A stretch of 43,707 nt of DNA from Dechloromonas sp. (GCA_017302355.1 JAFLDQ010000009.1:1-43707), one strand, 5' to 3'; numbered from the stretch's first letter, positions 16,784-27,087 are shown. The notes: generated from the sequence alone by a model not told the origin. Translations and numbers: made by a program.

Positions 16784-18380
16784 CTGGCTGGCGACAACCT
16801 GGGAGGCGAGCTGGCGTCCCTTCCAGTATTTCAATCTCTATCGCCTCATCCTTGCCGGTCTCGCGCTGCTGGCCGCCATTTGGCCGCAGAGCTGGATCGC
16901 GGTGCTGCATGTGGCCGACAGCCCGCTGTTCCTGCCGGCGGCGGCAGTCTATCTGCTGGTCGTCGCCGCGGGTTTTCTTGCTTCGATCCACTGGCGGCAT
17001 CGCTTCAATTTCCAGCTCTCATCCCAGGTGCTGGCCGATGTCGCGGTGCTGGGCCTGCTGATGTTCGTCGCTGGCGGGATCGGCAGCGGCATGGGCACGC
17101 TGCTGCTGGTCTCGCTGGCGACGGCGAGCCTGGTCGGACGCGGCCGCCTGGTCCTCTTTTACGCAGCACTGGCGACGCTGGTCACGCTGGGCGGCCAGGT
17201 CTTCGGGGTGCTGGTGCGCGGCCTCGAACCGGCGACGATCGTCCAGGCGGGACTGCTGTCCGCCGGCTTCTTCGCCACGGCGATCCTGGCGCGTCTGCTC
17301 GGGCAGCGTCTGATGGCCAACGAGGAGCTGGCGCGCCAGCGCGGCATCGGTCTGGAGAACCAGCGCAGGATCAGCCAGCGCGTCATCGAGCGGATGCAGG
17401 ACGGGGTTCTCGTCGTCGGCAGCGCCGGACAGATCGAGCGGCACAATCCGATGGCGGCCGAAATGCTTGGGGCCGCCCCCGCGCCGGGCGCGCAACTGTC
17501 GAGTTATTGCCCGCCGCTGGCTGGCGCGCTGGCGGATTGGAAAGGTTCGCGGGCCGTGGCGACACAGGAATTCAAGCCGCCGACGGGGGCCGAACTGCGC
17601 GCCCGCTTCGAACAGACGAGCAGCAGCGCCGGCGAGGTGCTTGTCTTTCTCGAGGATCTGGGGCGTGTCCAGGAGCGTGCCCAGCAACTGAAGCTGGCCG
17701 CTCTCGGACGGTTGACCGCAAGCATCGCCCATGAAATCCGCAATCCCCTGTCGGCCATCGGCCATGCCGGGGAATTGCTGCGTGAGGAAAGAAGGGGCGC
17801 GATGCAGGAGCGTCTGCTGAAGATCGTCGCCGACAACGTGGCGCGCCTAGACCGGATCGTCGCCGATGTCCTCGAACTCGGCAGGCGCGACCGCATGCAG
17901 GCCGAAGCATTGCCGCTGGAGTCATTCTGCGCCCAGTTCGTCGAGGGTTTCGAAGGCGTCCAGGGGGTGGCGCCGGACATCATCGCCCTCGAGACGGACG
18001 GCGAACCCGTGCTCTGGTTCGACCGGACCCACCTCCACCAGGTCCTGTGGAACCTGCTCGCCAATGCCGTCCGCCATGCCAGCGGCACGCCCGGCAGCGT
18101 GCGCCTGCGGGCGAGCGCCGGCACGGCCACGGTCGAACTGCATGTCATCGACGACGGGGGCGGAGTGCCCGACGAGGCGAGGACACAGATCTTCGAGCCA
18201 TTCTTCACCACCCATCATCTCGGGACGGGGCTCGGGCTTTTCATTGCCCGTGAGTTGTGCGCTGCGAACGGAGCCACCCTCGACCTGGCGTCCGATCCCG
18301 GTCATGCTCATTTCATCATCGTTGGGAGAAGCAACACATGTCTGTTACCCGAAGCGAACGGCGCCCCCGGGGCGAGTTGA
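16776..18380 (+). CDS. pilS: Sensor histidine kinase, PilS-like
   Basis: A membrane histidine kinase of about 534 residues, probably PilS, which controls type IV pilin transcription through PilR. About six hydrophobic helices occupy residues 20-175, followed by a PAS-like region (RVIERMQDGVLVVGSAG) and the kinase core: phospho-acceptor His near 319 in SIAHEIRNPLSAIGHAGELL, N-box NLLANAVRHA, and G-boxes DDGGGVPD and HLGTGLGLFIAREL. It overlaps the response regulator gene by 43 nt. Assignment rests on architecture, the downstream sigma54 activator and the PP0621-type neighbour; no pilin gene is in view. Confidence 0.85.
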   Translation: MTDWLATTWEASWRPFQYFNLYRLILAGLALLAAIWPQSWIAVLHVADSPLFLPAAAVYLLVVAAGFLASIHWRHRFNFQLSSQVLADVAVLGLLMFVAGGIGSGMGTLLLVSLATASLVGRGRLVLFYAALATLVTLGGQVFGVLVRGLEPATIVQAGLLSAGFFATAILARLLGQRLMANEELARQRGIGLENQRRISQRVIERMQDGVLVVGSAGQIERHNPMAAEMLGAAPAPGAQLSSYCPPLAGALADWKGSRAVATQEFKPPTGAELRARFEQTSSSAGEVLVFLEDLGRVQERAQQLKLAALGRLTASIAHEIRNPLSAIGHAGELLREERRGAMQERLLKIVADNVARLDRIVADVLELGRRDRMQAEALPLESFCAQFVEGFEGVQGVAPDIIALETDGEPVLWFDRTHLHQVLWNLLANAVRHASGTPGSVRLRASAGTATVELHVIDDGGGVPDEARTQIFEPFFTTHHLGTGLGLFIARELCAANGATLDLASDPGHAHFIIVGRSNTCLLPEANGAPGAS

Positions 18381-19687
18381 ACCGGGTTCTCGTCGTCGAT
18401 GACGAGCCCGACATCCGCGAACTGATCGATCTCACCCTGTCGCGGATGGGACTGGCGGCAGCCTGCGTCGGCACGGTCGGCGAGGCGCGGGCCTGTCTTG
18501 CCGACGGCGATTTCCAGTTGTGCCTCACCGACATGCGGCTCCCCGACGGCAGCGGACTCGATGTCGTCCGCCATATCACCGAACATCATGCGCAGATGCC
18601 GGTGGCGGTGATCACCGCTTTCGGCAGCACCGAGAATGCGGTTGCCGCGCTCAAGGCCGGCGCCTTCGATTATCTGTCCAAGCCCGTCGGTCTCGAACAG
18701 CTGCGCGCCCTCGTCAAGTCGGCGCTGCGCGTCTCGGATGCCGCGGGCCAGCCAAACCCCCTGCAATCGCTGACCGGCGAATCGTCGGCGATGCAGCAGG
18801 TGCGGGCGCTGATCGAGAGGCTCGCGCGCAGTCAGGCGCCCATTTACGTCTCCGGGGAATCGGGCAGCGGCAAGGAACTGGCGGCGCGCCTGATCCACAC
18901 CCGCAGCGCGCGCGGTGGCGGTCCCTTCGTTCCGGTCAACTGCGGCGCCATACCCGAAAACCTGATGGAGAGCGAATTCTTCGGCTACCGCAAGGGCGCC
19001 TTCACCGGCGCCGACAGCGACCGTGACGGCTTTTTCCAGGCGGCCAGCGGCGGGACGCTGTTCCTCGACGAGGTCGCCGATCTGCCGCTGGCCATGCAGG
19101 TCAAGCTGCTGCGGGCGATTCAGGAGAAGCGGGTGCGCAAGGTCGGGGCGGCGACCGAGGAACCGGTCGATGTACGCATCATCTGCGCGACCCACCGTAA
19201 CCTGCGCGACGGGGTCGAGAGGGGAAACTTCCGGCAGGATCTCTACTACCGGCTCAATGTCATCGAACTGCGCATGCCTTCGCTGCGCGAACGGATGGAA
19301 GACATACCGCTGCTCGTCGACTCGCTGCTGAAGAAGCTCTGTGGCGATACGGGGCCGCGAATCTCTTCTGCCGCCCTGCGGGCGCTGGGCGACTATCCGT
19401 TTCCGGGCAATGTGCGCGAACTGGAGAATGTGCTGGAGCGGGCGACGGCGCTCTGCGCGGGCGACACGATCGAAACCGGCGACCTGCGGCTGGCGCCCGA
19501 CGAAATGGGCAGCGAGACGCCAGGGCGGGGCAGCGAGACACTCGACGATTATCTCAACCGCCTCGAGCGTCAGGCAATCCTCGAGGCCCTGCAGAAGACC
19601 GAGGGGAATCGCACGGCGGCGGCGCGCCAGCTGGGCGTTACCTTCCGTTCGCTGCGCTACCGGCTGGAACGCCTGGGCATCGAATGA
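18338..19687 (+). CDS. pilR: Sigma54-dependent response regulator, PilR-like
   Basis: An NtrC-family regulator of 449 residues: receiver domain (1-125) with phospho-acceptor Asp65 in CLTDMRLPDGSG and Lys in YLSKPVG; AAA+ domain with Walker A GESGSGKE near 173, the sigma54-contacting GAFTGA near 220 and FLDEVADLPL; and a C-terminal Fis-type helix-turn-helix (GNRTAAARQLGVTFRSLRYR). The ATG at 18338 has GGGAGA 11 nt upstream and lies within the end of pilS. The pair most likely drives pilin expression. Confidence 0.88.
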   Translation: MSVTRSERRPRGELNRVLVVDDEPDIRELIDLTLSRMGLAAACVGTVGEARACLADGDFQLCLTDMRLPDGSGLDVVRHITEHHAQMPVAVITAFGSTENAVAALKAGAFDYLSKPVGLEQLRALVKSALRVSDAAGQPNPLQSLTGESSAMQQVRALIERLARSQAPIYVSGESGSGKELAARLIHTRSARGGGPFVPVNCGAIPENLMESEFFGYRKGAFTGADSDRDGFFQAASGGTLFLDEVADLPLAMQVKLLRAIQEKRVRKVGAATEEPVDVRIICATHRNLRDGVERGNFRQDLYYRLNVIELRMPSLRERMEDIPLLVDSLLKKLCGDTGPRISSAALRALGDYPFPGNVRELENVLERATALCAGDTIETGDLRLAPDEMGSETPGRGSETLDDYLNRLERQAILEALQKTEGNRTAAARQLGVTFRSLRYRLERLGIE

Positions 19688-20253
19688 GCGGCTGGCGGGG
19701 CGAGGGCTGGCTGGAAGGGGTCGCCTGGCTGGCGTCGCCGAATTTCGGCGAGCGGCCCCGCGATGAAGCGGTTTCCCTGATCGTGGTGCACAACATCAGT
19801 CTGCCGCCGGACGAATTCTGCGGCGCCTGGGTCGAGAAGTTCTTCCTCAACCAGCTCGACCCGCAGGGTCACCCGTATTTCGCGACGATCGCCGGGACGC
19901 AGGTTTCGGCGCATTTCTATGTCCGGCGCGACGGGCGGGTCGTCCAGTTCGTCGGCTGCGACCGGCGTGCCTGGCATGCCGGGCCGTCTCAGTGGCGCGG
20001 ACGCGGCAACTGCAATGACTATTCAGTGGGTATCGAACTCGAGGGGTCCGATTTCAGGCCTTTTGCCCCGGCGCAATATGCCGCCTTGTGGGCGCTCATC
20101 GACGCCCTTCGGGCGCGCTATCCGATTGCCGCGGTTGCTGGCCATTGCCATGTGGCCCCGGACCGGAAGACCGACCCGGGGCCGTGTTTCGACTGGGCGG
20201 CGGTTCGCGAGCGCTACCCGATGCTCGAATTACCGGCCGAAGTAGCGGCGTAG
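19684..20253 (+). CDS. ampD: 1,6-anhydro-N-acetylmuramyl-L-alanine amidase AmpD
   Basis: A cytoplasmic zinc amidase that recycles murein by cutting anhydro-muropeptides. The 189 residues show the zinc ligands His36 (VVHNISLPP), His in AGHCHVAPDRKTDPGPCF and the acidic residue of that block, plus WHAGPSQWRGRGNCNDYSVGIELEG. It overlaps pilR by 4 nt and, at its 3' end, the convergent aminotransferase by 24 nt. Confidence 0.94.
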   Translation: MSGWRGEGWLEGVAWLASPNFGERPRDEAVSLIVVHNISLPPDEFCGAWVEKFFLNQLDPQGHPYFATIAGTQVSAHFYVRRDGRVVQFVGCDRRAWHAGPSQWRGRGNCNDYSVGIELEGSDFRPFAPAQYAALWALIDALRARYPIAAVAGHCHVAPDRKTDPGPCFDWAAVRERYPMLELPAEVAA

Positions 20254-21390
20254 CCGGTCGACCGCCTCGGCCAGGCGGTCGATGCCGGTTGTGTAGGCAA
20301 AGCGGATGTGCCTTTCCGGGGCGTTGCTGCCGAAGTCGAGTCCCGGCGTGGCGGCCACGCCAACCCTTTCCAGCAGGTCGCTGGCCAGCGCAAAGCTGTC
20401 GTCGCACAGGGCCGAGCAGTCGCAGTAGAGATAAAAGGCGCCCTGGGGCCGGGCGGTGATCCGGAAGCCGACACTTTCCAGCGCCGGAGCGAGAAAGTCA
20501 CGGCGCTTGCGGAACTCGTCGCGCCGCGCTTCGAGGATGGCGATGGTTTCGGGCGCGAAGGCCGCGAGCGCCGCATGCTGCGCCGGCGTCGATGGGCAGA
20601 GGACGAGATTCTGGGCCAGCTTTTCGATGTCGCGCACATGGGCTTCGGGGATGACCATCCATCCCAGGCGCCAGCCGGTCATCTGGAAATACTTGGAGAA
20701 GCTGTTGATGACCCAGATGTCGTCGCCGGCCGCGCAGGCCGTCGGGGCATCGGTCTCGTAGGTCAGGCCGTGATAGATCTCGTCGACCAGAAAATGGCCA
20801 TCGTTGGCGCGGCAGACTCCGGCCAGTGCAGCGATCTCGCTCAGCGTGAGCAGGGTGCCGGTCGGGTTGGCGGGCGAGGCGACGAGCAGCCCGGCCGTGC
20901 TGACGCTCCAGTGCCGGCGCAGCAGTTCGGGGGTCGGCTGGAAATTGCTGGCGGGTCCGACCGGCATGCTCCGCGGTCGACCTTCGTAAACCCGCAGAAT
21001 GTGCCGGTTGCACGGGTAGCCGGGATCCGCCAGCAGCCATTCGCCACCCGGCTCGGCGAGGCAGGCGAAGGCGAGATTGAGGGCGCCGGAAGCGCCATTC
21101 GTGACGGCGATCCGGGCGGCCGGCACGGCGACCCCGTAGCGACTCCGGTAGAAGCCGGAAATGGCTTCGCGCAGTTCGGGCAGGCCGAGCGCCTGCGTGT
21201 ACAACGTTTTGCCTTGTCTTATCGCGTCGACCGCGGCATTGGCGATCGGCTCCGGCGTCGGAAAATCCGGCTCGCCGACCTCCATGTGGATGATGTCGCG
21301 GCCTTCCGCCTCGAGCTGCCGGGCGCGGGTCAGCAGTTCGACGACGTGGAAGGGCGCAATGTCGGCGAGGCGTCGGGCGGGGCGGATCAT
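20230..21390 (-). CDS. Pyridoxal-phosphate aminotransferase, class I/II
   Basis: An aspartate-aminotransferase-like PLP enzyme, 386 residues from the ATG at 21390, which has GGAG 6 nt upstream; a TTG at 21402 is an alternative. Visible motifs: MEVGEPDFPTPEPI, YTQALGLPELREAI, TNGASGALNLAF, SPANPTGT, the PLP lysine in NSFSKYFQMTGWRLGW, and a C-terminal Arg in HIRFAYTT. The amino acid substrate cannot be told. It follows pckG, separated by 63 nt that hold a terminator (21401-21431), so it probably depends on read-through or on a promoter inside pckG. Confidence 0.88.
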   Translation of the reverse strand: MIRPARRLADIAPFHVVELLTRARQLEAEGRDIIHMEVGEPDFPTPEPIANAAVDAIRQGKTLYTQALGLPELREAISGFYRSRYGVAVPAARIAVTNGASGALNLAFACLAEPGGEWLLADPGYPCNRHILRVYEGRPRSMPVGPASNFQPTPELLRRHWSVSTAGLLVASPANPTGTLLTLSEIAALAGVCRANDGHFLVDEIYHGLTYETDAPTACAAGDDIWVINSFSKYFQMTGWRLGWMVIPEAHVRDIEKLAQNLVLCPSTPAQHAALAAFAPETIAILEARRDEFRKRRDFLAPALESVGFRITARPQGAFYLYCDCSALCDDSFALASDLLERVGVAATPGLDFGSNAPERHIRFAYTTGIDRLAEAVDRLRRYFGR

Positions 21391-21400
21391 GGCAGTCTCC

Positions 21401-21431
21401 AAAACAAACGGCCACCCGCGGGTGGCCGTTT
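21401..21431 (-). terminator. Rho-independent terminator after pckG
   Basis: A perfect 26-bp palindrome (21406-21431, left half AAACGGCCACCCG) is followed on the minus strand by TTTGTTTT. It lies 22 nt past the pckG stop and ends only 10 nt before the aminotransferase ATG. Confidence 0.85.
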
Positions 21432-21453
21432 CATCACAGCGTGGCGGTGGATA

Positions 21454-23298
21454 TCAGGCGGCGTCCTTGAAGATGCCCATTTCGAACAGCTCGCGCTTGA
21501 GGACCAGTTCGCGCGGCATCTTTTCACCCATCGTGTCGAACCAATCCTTGTGGCCCGCCAGTTCGGCCTTCCAGGCGTCGGCGTCGATCGTGGTCAGCGC
21601 CTCGAAGTCGGCCTTGTTGATGTCGAGGCCGGTCCAGTCGATGTCCTCGAACTTCGGCATCCAGCCGAGCGTGGTTTCCTTGGCGGCGATCGTCCCCTTG
21701 CAGCGCTGGACGATCCACTTGAGGACGCGCATGTTGTCGCCAAAGCCCGGCCACATGAATTCGCCGTTCTCGTTCATGCGGAACCAGTTCACGCAGAAGA
21801 TCTTCGGCGTCGCATCGACGGCCTTGCCCATCTTCAGCCAATGGTTGAAGTAGTCGCCCATGTGGTAGCCGCAGAAGGGCAGCATGGCGAAGGGGTCGCG
21901 GCGGACGACACCCTGCTGACCGAAGGCCGCGGCGGTGGTTTCGGAGCCGAGCGTGGCGGCCATGTAGACGCCGTAGTTCCAGTTGAACGCCTGGTAGACG
22001 AGCGGCACGGTGGTGGCGCGGCGGCCGCCGAAGATGAAGGCGGAAATCGGCACGCCAGCCGGATCCTCCCAGGCTTCGTCAACCGACGGGCACTGCCGAG
22101 CCGGGGCGGTGAAGCGGGAGTTGGCGTGGGCGGCCTTCTTGCCCGCCTTGCCGTCCGCCGGCGTCCAGTCGTTGCCCTGCCAGTCGATCAGGTGCGCCGG
22201 CGCCTCCTTGGTCAGACCTTCCCACCAGACATCGCCGTCGTCGGTCAGCGCGACGTTGGTGAAGATGATGTTCTCCTTGAGCGAGGCCAGCGCGTTGAAG
22301 TTGGTCTTCTCGGAGGTGCCGGGAGCGACGCCGAAGAAGCCGGCTTCCGGGTTGATCGCATAGAAACGGGTGATGCCATCGCTGTCGACGCGCGGCTTGA
22401 TCCAGGCAATGTCGTCGCCGATGGTGGTGATCTTCCAGCCGTCGAGGGTCTTCGGCGGGATCAGCATGGCGAAGTTGGTCTTGCCGCAAGCCGACGGGAA
22501 GGCGGCCGCGACATAGGTCTTTTCGCCTTGCGGCGATTCGACGCCGAGGATGAGCATGTGCTCGGCCAACCAGCCCTGGTCGCGCGCCATGTTGGAGGCG
22601 ATGCGCAGCGCGAAGCACTTCTTGCCGAGCAGCGCGTTGCCGCCGTAGCCGGAGCCGTAGGACCAGATCTCGCGGGTTTCCGGGTAATGGACGATGTACT
22701 TGACGGTCGGGTTGCACGGCCACTTGACATCCTGCTGGCCCGGTTCGAGCGGAGCGCCGACGGTGTGCACGCAGGGGACGAACTCGCCGTCGCCGCCGAG
22801 CACATCGAACACCGCCTTGCCCATGCGGGTCATCGTGCGCATGTTGACGACGACGTAGGCGGAATCGGAAATCTCGACGCCGATGTGGGCGATCGGCGAG
22901 CCGAGCGGGCCCATGCTGAACGGGATGACATACATGGTGCGGCCCTTCATGCAGCCCTTGAACAGGCCGTTGAGGGTTTCGCGCATCTTGGCGGGCTCTT
23001 CCCAGTTGTTGGTCGGCCCGGCGTCTTCCTTCTTCGCGGAGCAGATGTAGGTGCGGTCTTCGACACGCGCCACGTCCGACGGATCGGAAAAGGCAAGGAA
23101 GGAATTCGGACGCTTGGCCTCGTTCAGCTTGATGAAAGTTCCCGCTTCCACCATTTCGGCGCACAGACGATCATACTCGGCTTGTGAGCCGTCAGCCCAG
23201 TGGATACGCTCGGGCTGGGTCAGCGCGGCGATTTCGGCGACCCACTTCTTCAGGCCTTCGTGTTTGACGTAGTCGGGTGCGTTCAACGGTGCGGTCAT
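21454..23298 (-). CDS. pckG: Phosphoenolpyruvate carboxykinase (GTP)
   Basis: Interconverts oxaloacetate and PEP using GTP. The 614-residue product has the GTP-PEPCK hallmarks: [16 protein letters not shown] (P-loop with the reactive Cys), [49 protein letters not shown] and the nucleotide-contact region [18 protein letters not shown]. The ATG at 23298 has GGAGAGAGG upstream; a TTG at 23316 is less likely. It is transcribed divergently from maeB, another enzyme of the same metabolic node. Confidence 0.96.
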   Translation of the reverse strand: MTAPLNAPDYVKHEGLKKWVAEIAALTQPERIHWADGSQAEYDRLCAEMVEAGTFIKLNEAKRPNSFLAFSDPSDVARVEDRTYICSAKKEDAGPTNNWEEPAKMRETLNGLFKGCMKGRTMYVIPFSMGPLGSPIAHIGVEISDSAYVVVNMRTMTRMGKAVFDVLGGDGEFVPCVHTVGAPLEPGQQDVKWPCNPTVKYIVHYPETREIWSYGSGYGGNALLGKKCFALRIASNMARDQGWLAEHMLILGVESPQGEKTYVAAAFPSACGKTNFAMLIPPKTLDGWKITTIGDDIAWIKPRVDSDGITRFYAINPEAGFFGVAPGTSEKTNFNALASLKENIIFTNVALTDDGDVWWEGLTKEAPAHLIDWQGNDWTPADGKAGKKAAHANSRFTAPARQCPSVDEAWEDPAGVPISAFIFGGRRATTVPLVYQAFNWNYGVYMAATLGSETTAAAFGQQGVVRRDPFAMLPFCGYHMGDYFNHWLKMGKAVDATPKIFCVNWFRMNENGEFMWPGFGDNMRVLKWIVQRCKGTIAAKETTLGWMPKFEDIDWTGLDINKADFEALTTIDADAWKAELAGHKDWFDTMGEKMPRELVLKRELFEMGIFKDAA

Positions 23299-23405
23299 GG
23301 CAATGCCTCTCTCCAAGTTGCTGAAATAGCAAGGTTTCAGGCCAGTCGCCGGGAGTCGCCGCCAGGACTTGAAGCGGTGTCGAGCCGTCGGCTGGGAACG
23401 GCTCG

Positions 23406-23434
23406 ATTATGCCAGAGCGCGTGGCAAATTTCCA
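23406..23434 (-). promoter_or_regulatory. Candidate promoter for pckG
   Basis: Minus strand: TGGAAA (23434-23429), 17-bp spacer, CATAAT (23411-23406) preceded by TGG, an extended -10. The transcript would start near 23399, about 100 nt before the pckG ATG. Confidence 0.5.
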
Positions 23435-23466
23435 GCCGGCTTCGGATGCTACGTGATGTCCGCAGT

Positions 23467-23494
23467 TTGGCAGCGGCCCCATGCGTGGTATCAT
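23467..23494 (+). promoter_or_regulatory. Candidate promoter for maeB
   Basis: TTGGCA (23467-23472), 16-bp spacer, TATCAT (23489-23494), about 40-50 nt ahead of the maeB start. It is divergent to, and non-overlapping with, the pckG promoter. Confidence 0.55.
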
Positions 23495-23514
23495 GTTTGC
23501 GCTAGTCAAAAGAT

Positions 23515-23533
23515 CGTTTCACGATACGAAACG
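23515..23533 (+). promoter_or_regulatory. Small dyad directly upstream of the maeB ribosome binding site
   Basis: CGTTTC (23515-23520) and GAAACG (23528-23533) form a perfect 6-bp dyad around ACGATAC, just after the predicted transcription start and touching the GGAGG of maeB. It could be an operator or a 5'-leader hairpin limiting ribosome access. Confidence 0.35.
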
Positions 23534-23542
23534 GAGGCAGAG

Positions 23543-25822
23543 ATGGATTCCCAACAGTTGCGCAAGGCAGCGCTCCACTATCACCGCCATCCCAGACCGG
23601 GCAAGGTCGCCGTCGCGCCGATCAAGCAACTGACCAATCAGTACGATCTTTCGATGGCGTATTCGCCGGGCGTCGCCTTCGCCTGCGAGGAGATCGTCGC
23701 CGATCCGGCCGAAGCCAGCACGCTGACGGCGCGCGCCAATCTCGTCGGCGTCATCACCAACGGCACGGCCGTCCTCGGCCTCGGGCCGATCGGTCCGCTG
23801 GCTGCCAAGCCGGTCATGGAAGGCAAGGGCGTCCTGTTCAAGAAGTTCGCCGACATCGATGTCTTCGATCTGGAAATCGACGAGTCCGATCCCGACAAGC
23901 TGATCGACACCATCGCCTCGCTCGAGCCGACCTTCGGCGGCATAAATCTCGAGGACATCAAGGCGCCCGAATGCTTCTACATCGAGCGGAAGTTGCGCGA
24001 GCGGATGCGGATCCCGGTCTTCCACGACGACCAGCACGGCACGGCGATCGTCGTCGGCGCGGCGATACTCAACGGACTGCACCTGATCGGCAAGGACATC
24101 CGGACCGTGAAGATCGTCACCTCGGGCGCCGGCGCCGCGGCGCTCGCCTGCATCGATCTGCTGGTGCTGCTCGGGGCGCCGGTCGAGAACATCTGGGTGA
24201 CCGACATCAAGGGCCTGGTCCATGAGGGCCGCGTCGAACTGATGGACGAAATCAAGGCGCGCTATGCGAAGAAGACCGCTGCGCGAACCCTCGGTGAAGT
24301 CATCGCCGGCGCCGACGTCTTCGTCGGCCTCTCCGCCGGTGGCGTGCTGAAGCCCGAAATGGTCGCCACGATGGCTGCCCGGCCGCTGATCATGGCTCTT
24401 GCCAACCCGACCCCGGAGATCGTGCCGGAACTGGTCCGCAGCGTCCGCGACGACGCCATCATGTGCACCGGCCGCTCGGATTACCCGAACCAGGTCAACA
24501 ACGTGCTGTGCTTCCCGTTCATCTTCCGCGGCGCCCTCGATGTCGGCGCGACGACGATCACCGAGGAGATGAAGATGGCCGCCGTCAAGGCCATCGCCGA
24601 GCTGGCGCGCGCCGAGCAGTCGGAGGTGGTCGCGTCGGCCTACGGCGAGAAGGTCTCCGGCTTCGGTCCGGAATACCTGATCCCGAAGCCATTCGATCCG
24701 CGCCTGATCGTCAAGATCGCGCCGGCGGTGGCACGGGCCGCCATGGATTCCGGGGTCGCCACGCGACCGATCAGGGACTGGGACGCCTATGTCCAGAGTC
24801 TCAACGAATTCGTCTATCAATCCGGCATGATCATGAAGCCGGTGTTCTCACGGGCCAGGGCCGCTCCCAGGCGCATCGTCTTTGCCGAGGGCGAGGACAG
24901 CCGCGTTCTGCGCGCGGTGCAGGTCGTCTGCGACGAAGGCATCGCCCATCCGGTGCTGATCGGCCGTCCGGCCGAAATCCGCGCCAGTATCGAGGCTGCC
25001 GGGCTGCGGATTCGGGAAGGCGTCGATTACGAGGTGGTCTATGCCGACGACTGCCCCTTCTTCGACGAGCATTTCGAGGAGTTCTGGACGACCTACCACG
25101 GGATCATGGAGCGCCGGGGCGTCTCGCCGGTCTATGCGCGCCGCGAAATACTCCGGCGGGCGACGCTCTACGGTGCGCTGATGGTTCGTCTCGGCTATGC
25201 CGACGGCCTGATCTGCGGCACCTTCGGGCGTCACGAGACACATCGCCAATACGTTCAGAACGTCATCGGCACCCAGCCGGGGCTCGATCGCTATTACACG
25301 ATGAACCTGCTGATGCTGCCCGGACGCACCGTGTTCATCGGCGATACCTACGTCAATTACGATCCGAGCGCCGAACAACTGGCCGACATGACGCTGCTCG
25401 CCGCCGCCGAGATACGCAATTTCGGCATGCGCCCGAAGGTTGCGTTGCTCTCGCATTCGACCTTCGGTACCGGAGACACGCCGACCGCCGTCAAAATGCG
25501 GCAGGCGCTGGCGCTGCTCAATCAGCGCGCTCCCGGGCTCGAGGTGGAGGGCGAGATGCACGGCGATGCCGCGCTCGACGAGCGGATCCGCCGCTCTGCC
25601 TTCCCCAATGCGCGACTCAAGGGGCAGGCCAACCTGCTGATCATGCCGACGCTCGACGCCGCCAACATCTCGTTCAACCTGCTCAAGGTCGCGGCCGGCG
25701 ACAACCTGACCGTCGGACCCGTCCTCCTCGGCGCGGCACGCCCGGTAAACATCCTGACGCCGACGGCGACCGTGCGCCGGATCGTCAACATGACCGCCCT
25801 GACCGTCGTCAACGCCGCCTGA
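23543..25822 (+). CDS. maeB: NADP-dependent malic enzyme with phosphotransacetylase-like domain
   Basis: Oxidatively decarboxylates malate to pyruvate. The 759-residue MaeB-type protein has the malic enzyme part (about 1-430: [65 protein letters not shown]) and a C-terminal phosphotransacetylase-like domain (about 440-755: [28 protein letters not shown]) that in known MaeB proteins has a regulatory role. The ATG at 23543 follows ACGGAGG. The upstream open frame through the spacer is not coding. Confidence 0.95.
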   Translation: MDSQQLRKAALHYHRHPRPGKVAVAPIKQLTNQYDLSMAYSPGVAFACEEIVADPAEASTLTARANLVGVITNGTAVLGLGPIGPLAAKPVMEGKGVLFKKFADIDVFDLEIDESDPDKLIDTIASLEPTFGGINLEDIKAPECFYIERKLRERMRIPVFHDDQHGTAIVVGAAILNGLHLIGKDIRTVKIVTSGAGAAALACIDLLVLLGAPVENIWVTDIKGLVHEGRVELMDEIKARYAKKTAARTLGEVIAGADVFVGLSAGGVLKPEMVATMAARPLIMALANPTPEIVPELVRSVRDDAIMCTGRSDYPNQVNNVLCFPFIFRGALDVGATTITEEMKMAAVKAIAELARAEQSEVVASAYGEKVSGFGPEYLIPKPFDPRLIVKIAPAVARAAMDSGVATRPIRDWDAYVQSLNEFVYQSGMIMKPVFSRARAAPRRIVFAEGEDSRVLRAVQVVCDEGIAHPVLIGRPAEIRASIEAAGLRIREGVDYEVVYADDCPFFDEHFEEFWTTYHGIMERRGVSPVYARREILRRATLYGALMVRLGYADGLICGTFGRHETHRQYVQNVIGTQPGLDRYYTMNLLMLPGRTVFIGDTYVNYDPSAEQLADMTLLAAAEIRNFGMRPKVALLSHSTFGTGDTPTAVKMRQALALLNQRAPGLEVEGEMHGDAALDERIRRSAFPNARLKGQANLLIMPTLDAANISFNLLKVAAGDNLTVGPVLLGAARPVNILTPTATVRRIVNMTALTVVNAA

Positions 25823-25868
25823 TAATCTGTCTGAAGTTATCGCGCTATCTGTCTATTTTGGTTGATTT

Positions 25869-25897
25869 TTGGATTTCATTTGCTAGACTGGTATAGA
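25869..25897 (+). promoter_or_regulatory. Sigma70-like promoter for the PBP7-like gene
   Basis: TTGGAT (25869-25874), 17-bp spacer, TATAGA (25892-25897) in an AT-rich island between maeB and the endopeptidase gene; the ATG is at 25927 with GGAGG before it. Confidence 0.6.
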
Positions 25898-25926
25898 ATT
25901 CGGTCGGTACAGGCTGGAGGTAGCGG

Positions 25927-27087
25927 ATGAAACAAGGGTTCAAGGCAGTGGTGCTGGTCGGCGCCCTGCTCGGTCTTGGCCTGGGCGGCCAGACCAATGC
26001 GGCAACCGAAACGAAGAGAGTGCAGCCGGTTGCGAAGAAAGCACAGCCGGTTGCGAAGAAAGCACAGCCGGTTGCGAAGAAGACGCAACCGGTCGCGACG
26101 AAAACCGATTCAAAGGCGAGCGCGGGCGCCACGAAGACCGCGAGGGCGGCGCCGCAGCCAGTCGCGAAGTCGGCCAGGAGCGGCGGCAAGCCGGCCGCGA
26201 CCGGCGCGTCGAAGAAGTCCGCCAGCCTTGCTGCCCAGAAGTCCGTGGCGAGGCAGGCCAGCGCCGGCCATGCCGGATCGAAGAAGTCGATGCGCAAGGT
26301 CAGCATGGCCGACGTCGATCCGGCCCACCTGGCGCTCTACTCGGCGTCGGCGCTGGTCATCAACCAGGAGACCGGGCAGGCGATCATCGAGAAGCAGTCG
26401 GGCGCCGTCGTGCCGATCGCCTCGATCTCCAAGTTGATGACCGCGATGGTCGTTCTCGACGCCAGACTCGACATGAATGAAGTCATCGCCATCGGCGACG
26501 ACGATGTCGACGGTCTCAAGGGAACGCGTTCGCGCATCCCGGTGGGCACGACGATGACGCGCGAGACGGCCATGCTGCTGGCGCTGATGTCCTCGGAGAA
26601 CCGCGCGGCGAACTCCCTGGGCCGTCACTATCCGGGCGGCATGCCCGCTTTTGTCAGGGCCATGAACCGCAAGGCGCAGGCGCTGGGCATGCTCAACTCG
26701 CGCTTCGAGGAACCGACCGGCCTGTCGAGCAACAACGTGTCCACCGCAAACGACCTGGCGCGCATGGTGGCGGCCGCCGCGCGTTATCCGGAGATCCGCG
26801 CCTTGTCGACGACCGGCGAGGCGCGCATCGACCTCAACGGCCACATCCGCGAATTCCACAACACCAATGCGCTGGTGCGCAGCGACAACTGGGACATCGG
26901 TGTCTCGAAGACCGGCTACATTTCCGAAGCCGGCCGCTGTCTGGTCATGCAGGCGCGGGTGGCCGACAAGCCGGTCGTCATCGTCCTGCTCGATTCCTCG
27001 GGCAAGATGACCCGGGTTGGAGATGCCAACCGGATCAAGCGCTGGATGGAAAGCGCGAGCCTGGCACAGGAGCGGCGTCCGGTCTGA
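25927..27087 (+). CDS. pbpG: D-alanyl-D-alanine endopeptidase (PBP7-like)
   Basis: A periplasmic penicillin-binding peptidase of the S11 family. Of 386 residues, the first 27 are a signal peptide, followed by a long Lys/Ala/Pro-rich low-complexity region (about 30-125) that includes four tandem 7-residue units (26020-26103). The catalytic domain (about 135-380) has the S-x-x-K motif in IASISKLMTAM, S-x-N in MSSENRAAN, and KTG in VSKTGYISEAG. The low-complexity linker is longer than in enterobacterial PBP7 and could bind wall polymers; this last point is inference. Confidence 0.92.
   Translation: MKQGFKAVVLVGALLGLGLGGQTNAATETKRVQPVAKKAQPVAKKAQPVAKKTQPVATKTDSKASAGATKTARAAPQPVAKSARSGGKPAATGASKKSASLAAQKSVARQASAGHAGSKKSMRKVSMADVDPAHLALYSASALVINQETGQAIIEKQSGAVVPIASISKLMTAMVVLDARLDMNEVIAIGDDDVDGLKGTRSRIPVGTTMTRETAMLLALMSSENRAANSLGRHYPGGMPAFVRAMNRKAQALGMLNSRFEEPTGLSSNNVSTANDLARMVAAAARYPEIRALSTTGEARIDLNGHIREFHNTNALVRSDNWDIGVSKTGYISEAGRCLVMQARVADKPVVIVLLDSSGKMTRVGDANRIKRWMESASLAQERRPV
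26020..26103 (+). repeat. Four tandem 21-bp units in pbpG
   Basis: Units at 26020-26040, 26041-26061, 26062-26082 and 26083-26103. The first three differ by a few bases; the fourth is more diverged. Each encodes a heptapeptide of the form (A/V/T)QPVAKK (the fourth reads TQPVATK). The copy number is a likely variable site by slippage. Confidence 0.9.

Noticed and set aside
20308..23187. 959-codon plus-strand open frame
   Set aside because: A shadow of the aminotransferase and pckG genes on the other strand; no recognisable motifs, and it crosses a terminator.
26020..26103. Short regular repeats as a CRISPR array
   Set aside because: Contiguous 21-bp units without spacers, in frame inside a coding region.
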